In this document: positions 60,293 through 64,000 of the stretch, piece by piece
How positions within the stretch are numbered: position 1 is the stretch's first letter
Layout: each line of letters opens with the position of its first letter
From: Mesorhizobium loti R88b
Lineage (GTDB): Bacteria; Pseudomonadota; Alphaproteobacteria; Rhizobiales; Rhizobiaceae
Assembly (NCBI RefSeq): GCF_013170845.1
Contig: NZ_CP033367.1
Location: 3,349,001-3,413,000 of the forward strand
Direction: 5' to 3'
Length of the DNA: 64,000 nucleotides
Translations under genes and position numbers: made by a program
The notes under the pieces: generated by a model
Databases searched by the model: none
The model's input: the letters and a program-made list of their open reading frames with translations, nothing else
Told to the model about the DNA's origin: nothing

Positions 60293-60529
60293 TCAGGCCG
60301 AGGGATGGGCCGCGTCGGCGCCGTGGCGATCGGTGTCGCGGCATTCGGTGCAAGGCGCGCTGGCGCCGGGGCAGCCGCGCTGGTGCGTGCCGGCGGGACA
60401 GCAAAGGCCGTTGGAGCTTGTCCAGCGCGGGCATTGGAAAACCTGCCCGGTGCCGCCGCAGCCTTCGCACTCAATGACCGATGACCGGACGAGATAGGAT
60501 CTCGCCCCTAACTTAACGCTCGCGCCCAA
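60293..60529 (-). CDS. possible Cys-rich zinc-binding small protein
   Basis: An open frame with a CEGCGGTGQVFQCP segment (DnaJ-like C-x2-C-G-x-G) followed by CCPAGTHQRGC and CTEC. The start is unclear: a TTG at 60529 has no good ribosome site. The Cys pattern is what supports it. Confidence 0.4.
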   Translation of the reverse strand: MGASVKLGARSYLVRSSVIECEGCGGTGQVFQCPRWTSSNGLCCPAGTHQRGCPGASAPCTECRDTDRHGADAAHPSA

Positions 60530-60683
60530 TTTTTTACCCTACCCAACACTGCACAAGACATGCCTGTGCATTAGCCCCAGCTAACAATACCACGATCTTG
60601 GTTACGAACAAGTTTCATGATTTCGTGGCGACCAGGCTTCGAGAATAAGGTGATTGTGCCGCAACTGACGGTGATTTGTGGCC
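60530..60683. other. intergenic, no gene seen
   Basis: About 150 bp, more A+T rich than its surroundings. No promoter or repeat stands out. Confidence 0.3.
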
Positions 60684-60875
60684 TCAGGCCGGCTTCAGCC
60701 GCCTGGCTGCGAGATACATGAGCGCCGAGGCGGCCTGGCCGCGATCCCAGCCGGCGGCCTCGACCTTGTCGAGGAGGGCGTCGAGATGGGGGATCAGCAT
60801 CTCCCTGCAGTCCTGTTCATAGGCGGCGCTCAGTGCCGGATGCTGCGGCGCGCCGATGGTCAAGGCTTTGGCCAT
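60684..60875 (-). CDS. small conserved hypothetical protein
   Basis: 63 residues; GGGGG lies 8 bases before the ATG. Helical: HPALSAAYEQDCREMLIPHLDALLDKVEAAG, then GQAASALMYLAARRLKPA. Looks like a rhizobial small-protein family. Function unknown. Confidence 0.75.
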   Translation of the reverse strand: MAKALTIGAPQHPALSAAYEQDCREMLIPHLDALLDKVEAAGWDRGQAASALMYLAARRLKPA

Positions 60876-61010
60876 GTCGGATTCCCCCTGTGAGCGGGCG
60901 CCATTATAACATCAGCCGGCAAACCGAAATAATCCGATTTCACTGGCGCGGAAGGAGCGCGCAGCGTCAACGATCCAGACCATGACCGGCACCCCGCGGC
61001 TCGGGAGGGA

Positions 61011-61379
61011 TCATGCCCTTGGTTCAAAAAGCTCGACGACGTTGCCGGACGGGTCTTCGCAAAGGATCTGGCTCCCGCCTGGGCCGTCGACAATCTCGTT
61101 GCGGAACCGCACGCCGACCTCGCGCATCCGGGCGGCGAGCGCCGGCAGGTCCTGGACCTCCAGCACGATGCGGTTCCAGCCGCCTGGTTCGGGCGTGCGG
61201 CCATCTGGCATCGGTCTCGCCGCCGACGCCATCGGGCCGGCAAGCCAGAACGTCAGGTCGTCGCGTTTCAGGATGGCCATCGCCGGACCGAACTGCTGCT
61301 GCAGCACGAAATCCAGATGCCTGGTGTAAAATGCTATCGCCAACTCGACATCGCTGACGAGATATCGGACCGTCGCCAT
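61011..61379 (-). CDS. VOC (glyoxalase) superfamily protein
   Basis: 122 residues from ATG 61379. Beta-alpha-beta3 VOC repeat: VRYLVSDVELAIAFYTRHLDF at the N-terminus, NRIVLEVQDLPALAARM in the second half, and CEDPSGNVVELFEP (metal Glu) at the end. The first metal site appears incomplete. Substrate unknown. Confidence 0.9.
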   Translation of the reverse strand: MATVRYLVSDVELAIAFYTRHLDFVLQQQFGPAMAILKRDDLTFWLAGPMASAARPMPDGRTPEPGGWNRIVLEVQDLPALAARMREVGVRFRNEIVDGPGGSQILCEDPSGNVVELFEPRA

Positions 61380-61608
61380 TCGCTGGCTCTCCACACAAAC
61401 TTATCAAGCACCCCTTGCGAGGCATATCCTCCGGAGCCAGATGCTGCAAGGCTCGAGCCCCGGCGACAACATCCTGCTCGCGGTCTCCAGACCGGTGCCG
61501 ATATCCGGCGCGGCAGCGCTTGCCGACAAAAAATTCAGGCCGGTGTCGGAACTGCACGGCGTCGCTCGTCCTTGGGTCGGAAGCCATCGCAAACCCTGGA
61601 GAGACAGC

Positions 61609-62034
61609 ATGCCGGACATCAATCAATCGCCGTGGCAGACCGCGGCCCTTCTCATTGCCCGCCTGATCTTTGCCGCCGTCTTCCTGATGGCGGTGACCTT
61701 CAAGTTCATGGGCATGGGCGCCACCGCGGGCTACATCGCCGCCGCCGGCTTTCCCTTCCCGCTCTTACTCGCCTGGTGTGCGGCGATCCTGGAGGTGGCG
61801 CTGGTGCTGTGTTTCCTGAGCGGCGCCTTCTTCACCCAGGCGGCCCTTGTGGCCGCGGCCTATGTGCTGTTCCTGGCCTTTGCCTTCCACGGACCCAGCC
61901 ATTGGGCCGCCAACCAGGACGAGTTCGGCTTCTTCGTCGACCATTTTTCGTTCATGGCCGGATTGCTGTTCGCCGCGGTGCACGGGCCGGGCAGGGTGCT
62001 GGCAGTGAACCTGGGCTGGCCGGGAAGGGCTTGA
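61609..62034 (+). CDS. DoxX family membrane protein
   Basis: 141 residues; GGAGAGA lies before the ATG. Four membrane helices; LLIARLIFAAVFLMAVTFKFMG is the typical DoxX start, with GFPFPLLLAWCAAILEVALVL in the middle. It resembles DoxX/SURF4-like redox-linked membrane proteins. No partner gene adjoins. Confidence 0.9.
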   Translation: MPDINQSPWQTAALLIARLIFAAVFLMAVTFKFMGMGATAGYIAAAGFPFPLLLAWCAAILEVALVLCFLSGAFFTQAALVAAAYVLFLAFAFHGPSHWAANQDEFGFFVDHFSFMAGLLFAAVHGPGRVLAVNLGWPGRA

Positions 62035-62056
62035 GGCGAGGCGAGGCGGCCAAGCG

Positions 62057-62803
62057 TTATTGCAGCCTGGCCGGCCTGAAATCCGCCAGCCCTTCAAGCG
62101 CTTTCTCCACAAGCCACAGACGGGAAGGTGGGGTGCGGCCGCGTGCCGTCAGCAACAGCTGATGCACCGGCTGGCCAAGAAGCCAACGCCGCATCTGGTG
62201 GATTTTCACTTCGTCCACATAGCTCCAGAAGGCACGCTCGGCGGTATCGTTCTCGAACACGAATCTTGCCCCCGTCTGCACGAAGTTGGCGAGCTGTAGC
62301 GAGGCATTGATCGACGGTGCGGCAAGCCATTTCTCCATCATCGCCTCCAAATCGAGATCGAGACAGGCGGTGCCGCAAATCCAGCTGTCGGCTTCCTCCT
62401 CATCAGGATCTTGCTGAAGGGCCTGCGACCAGGCGCCGGCAAACAGCGCGCGGATCCCGGCCTGCTCATTAACCGGCCACTCCAGCCATTTGCCTCTCTT
62501 CAAACGCTGCGCGATGATCGGTGGGTCGGTGCCCATCCACTGCGGCTCATAGACAGCCTGCTCAAGAATGCGCGGCAGGAAATGCTTGTAGTCGTCAACG
62601 TCGCCGACTGTTGTCAGTGCGTAACCGGCATAGGGGCCGATCTGCTCGCCGGTCAGTTCTCGCAACGGGGCGGAACTCAGCGTCTTCAGCAACGCGACGG
62701 GATCGCGCAATGGCGAGGCGTGCATGGCGAGCGGCCGTGGGTAAAGAGCAAACGCCGCGTAGCAGTCGTCGATCAGGCGTTGAAGCCGTTCGTCGGGCTG
62801 CAT
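62057..62803 (-). CDS. hypothetical protein
   Basis: 248 residues, soluble, acidic, mostly helical. Features are YAAFALYPRPLAMHASPLRDP near the start, GPYAGYALTTVGDVDDYKHFLPRIL, and a distal FWSYVDEVKIHQMRRWLLG. No known domain. It begins 4 bp after the stop of the TMEM175-like gene on the same strand, so it is likely co-transcribed. Confidence 0.8.
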   Translation of the reverse strand: MQPDERLQRLIDDCYAAFALYPRPLAMHASPLRDPVALLKTLSSAPLRELTGEQIGPYAGYALTTVGDVDDYKHFLPRILEQAVYEPQWMGTDPPIIAQRLKRGKWLEWPVNEQAGIRALFAGAWSQALQQDPDEEEADSWICGTACLDLDLEAMMEKWLAAPSINASLQLANFVQTGARFVFENDTAERAFWSYVDEVKIHQMRRWLLGQPVHQLLLTARGRTPPSRLWLVEKALEGLADFRPARLQ

Positions 62804-62806
62804 GGC

Positions 62807-63403
62807 CTAGCGTGGCCTCAGCCGGTTGGCGAGCAGCGTCAGCGGCCAGATCAAGAGATAGGCAAGCGACGCCTCGGTCGGTCGCCAGAAGGCGACGCCT
62901 ACGCTGGCCAGCGCGCTGAGGCCGATGATCAGGGCCGGCCGCCAGCCGACCTCGTGGCCTTCGGCCTTGCCGTCGAGGAACAGGTCCGGATGGGCCCTCA
63001 GGTGCAGGTCGCGCAGCACGGCGACAAGCTGGATGGCGGTGATGTTGATGGCGTAGACGATGTGCGATTGCACGAGCTCGTCATGCTCGCCGATCAGCGT
63101 CGTCGTGAACGGCACGACACTGGTGACCAGCAGCCAGAGCACGACCAGCCGGAACAGCCGCCCGTCGACATGCCCGACCTGGCGGAAGTCGATGACATGG
63201 CGCTGCCAGCACAGCGCCAGGATGAGGAAGGAGACCACCCAGGAGACGATCTTCGGCCGCAGTTCGCCAAGCGCGCCGAACAGATTGCCATGGATGTCGT
63301 CGGGCAGCTTGAGCCCGAAGACGAGCAGCGTCATGGTGATGGCGAGGATGCCGTCGACCAGCGCGTCCAGGCGGTTGCGGGGGAGGTGGGATGGCCCTGG
63401 CAT
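62807..63403 (-). CDS. TMEM175-like (DUF1211) membrane protein
   Basis: 198 residues, ~six membrane helices. The TMEM175 filter-helix signature R-x3-F-S-D-x-x-x-A-I appears as NRLDALVDGILAITMTLLVF (~10-29), with Leu-Val for Phe-Ser. It may be a potassium-leak channel. First gene of a pair with the unknown protein downstream. Confidence 0.86.
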   Translation of the reverse strand: MPGPSHLPRNRLDALVDGILAITMTLLVFGLKLPDDIHGNLFGALGELRPKIVSWVVSFLILALCWQRHVIDFRQVGHVDGRLFRLVVLWLLVTSVVPFTTTLIGEHDELVQSHIVYAINITAIQLVAVLRDLHLRAHPDLFLDGKAEGHEVGWRPALIIGLSALASVGVAFWRPTEASLAYLLIWPLTLLANRLRPR

Positions 63404-63500
63404 CCGGCTGTTATAGGCGACGGCGCGTGAACATGGATAGACGCGAAAACGCCAGGCTTGGGCAGGCCAGCGTCAAAGGTTCGAAAGTTGCGTCCTGACC

Positions 63501-63806
63501 CTACAGCTGGTCGTTGTAGGGCTCCTTCATCTGGCCGACCATGCGGGCCAGTTTGGAGAATGACGGCATGTCCGCCTCCGGCTGGCATTGATTGGCGAGC
63601 TCCAGCAGCCGGATCGGGAAATTGACGGCGTCGCGGCTTGATGCCGACATGCCCCCGGACCGCTCCTCACCGGTTTCGCCGGCCTCGGCCTTGCGCAAGG
63701 CAATGTCGATCTCCTGCGATGTCAGCACGCCCTTACGGACCAGGACATGGTTTATCGATGCGACGGCCATCAGCAGGCCTTCGAGTTGCAGATTGGCGAC
63801 GTTCAT
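63501..63806 (-). CDS. hypothetical protein
   Basis: 101 residues from ATG 63806 (GAGGGAAAG upstream). MNVANLQLEGLLMAVASINHVLVRKGVLTSQEIDIALRKAE looks like a helical hairpin. The C-terminal half reads FPIRLLELANQCQ. No known family. Confidence 0.72.
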   Translation of the reverse strand: MNVANLQLEGLLMAVASINHVLVRKGVLTSQEIDIALRKAEAGETGEERSGGMSASSRDAVNFPIRLLELANQCQPEADMPSFSKLARMVGQMKEPYNDQL

Positions 63807-63871
63807 GGTGCTTTCCCTCGGTTGCTCTCTGATCAAACGCGCCAGCGGCGTTTCCGATCCGAAGCACGGCC

Positions 63872-64000
63872 TTAGATCCTGTTGGCGAACAGCAGGACCA
63901 GCAGCACCAGCAGGATCGCCGCCACGATTCCAGCCGGCCGCCACGCCCAGCCGCGCGACCACGGCCAGATCGGCACCACGGCGACCAGGACCAGCATGAT
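63872..64000 (-). CDS. DUF3309-like small membrane protein, 3' part
   Basis: The frame is open to the window edge and ends at TAA 63874-63872. The visible part reads VPIWPWSRGWAW, then a membrane helix ending FANRI. The W-P-x-S-x-G-W core is the DUF3309 pattern. The start lies outside the window. Confidence 0.7.
   Translation of the reverse strand: MMLVLVAVVPIWPWSRGWAWRPAGIVAAILLVLLVLLFANRI

Overview
The window is chromosomal-type DNA from a high-GC alphaproteobacterium. The best fit is Rhizobiales, probably Mesorhizobium or a close relative. The reasons are the gene content (DUF982, DUF3606, DUF3309-like, HWE kinase, TetR/SDR and MocR modules), the codon use, and repeated sites that fit the alphaproteobacterial general-stress sigma factor EcfG/RpoE2 (GGAAC-N16-nGTT). 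The species is an inference. No rRNA, phage, complete insertion sequence or CRISPR array was seen. One tRNA was found.

Layout. 1-2.3 kb: the N-terminal 753 residues of a very repetitive secreted autotransporter-type protein (minus strand, runs off the window). 2.7-6.4 kb: a BKACE-type enzyme, then a hydroxycinnamate module (CoA ligase, hydratase/lyase, divergent MarR regulator with two tandem operators). 7-11.4 kb: an FAD oxidase, a LysR regulator, an SDR that lacks its catalytic Tyr/Lys, and two unknown proteins. 11.5-18.4 kb: a GGDEF-EAL protein and several exported proteins (di-haem peroxidase family, phosphoesterase, DUF922 protease). 18.5-22.5 kb: a three-gene molybdenum hydroxylase operon (2Fe-2S, molybdopterin, tri-haem cytochrome c). 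22.6-28.1 kb: a MocR regulator facing a PNPOx-like gene, then NADAR, GNAT and aminotransferase genes. 28.1-31.1 kb: a small stress gene, a candidate sRNA, and a two-gene operon (C39-like peptidase and a D-Ala-D-Ala ligase) behind a 34-bp palindrome. 31.1-33.1 kb: hipBA with three operator-like sites. 33.2-37.8 kb: TetR-SDR-SDR with matched operators, and an AI-2E family transporter with a long C-terminal extension.

38-47.3 kb is patchy accessory DNA. It holds a HAF-repeat lipoprotein, a GDSL hydrolase, NmrA and TetR genes, an Hsp20 with a structured leader, a LOV-degenerate GGDEF-EAL protein divergent from a MEDS-LuxR regulator, and several gene scars. The scars are two 3' ends of an aldo/keto reductase, a 3' end of the AI-2E gene, an SDR tail and an orphan promoter/operator copy. 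47.3-51.2 kb is clearly A+T richer and carries a secreted unknown protein and an 842-residue patatin whose hydrolase domain is split by about eight membrane segments. It ends at the intact aldo/keto reductase gene.

52.3-64 kb is a run of mostly small genes typical of rhizobial stress islands: RHH protein, PAS-HWE kinase, GSP26-like PNPOx, MgtC-like protein, tandem DUF982, GFA, DUF3606, VOC, DoxX, TMEM175-like and DUF3309-like. Six good and two weaker EcfG-type promoters lie in front of these genes, and two more flank the 28.4 kb sRNA, all with an exact 16-bp spacer. The most notable items are this EcfG promoter cluster, the candidate three-hairpin sRNA with C-rich loops, the light-sensing LOV protein, the peptidase/ligase operon, and the junction that fuses two gene 3' ends at a 7-bp microhomology.
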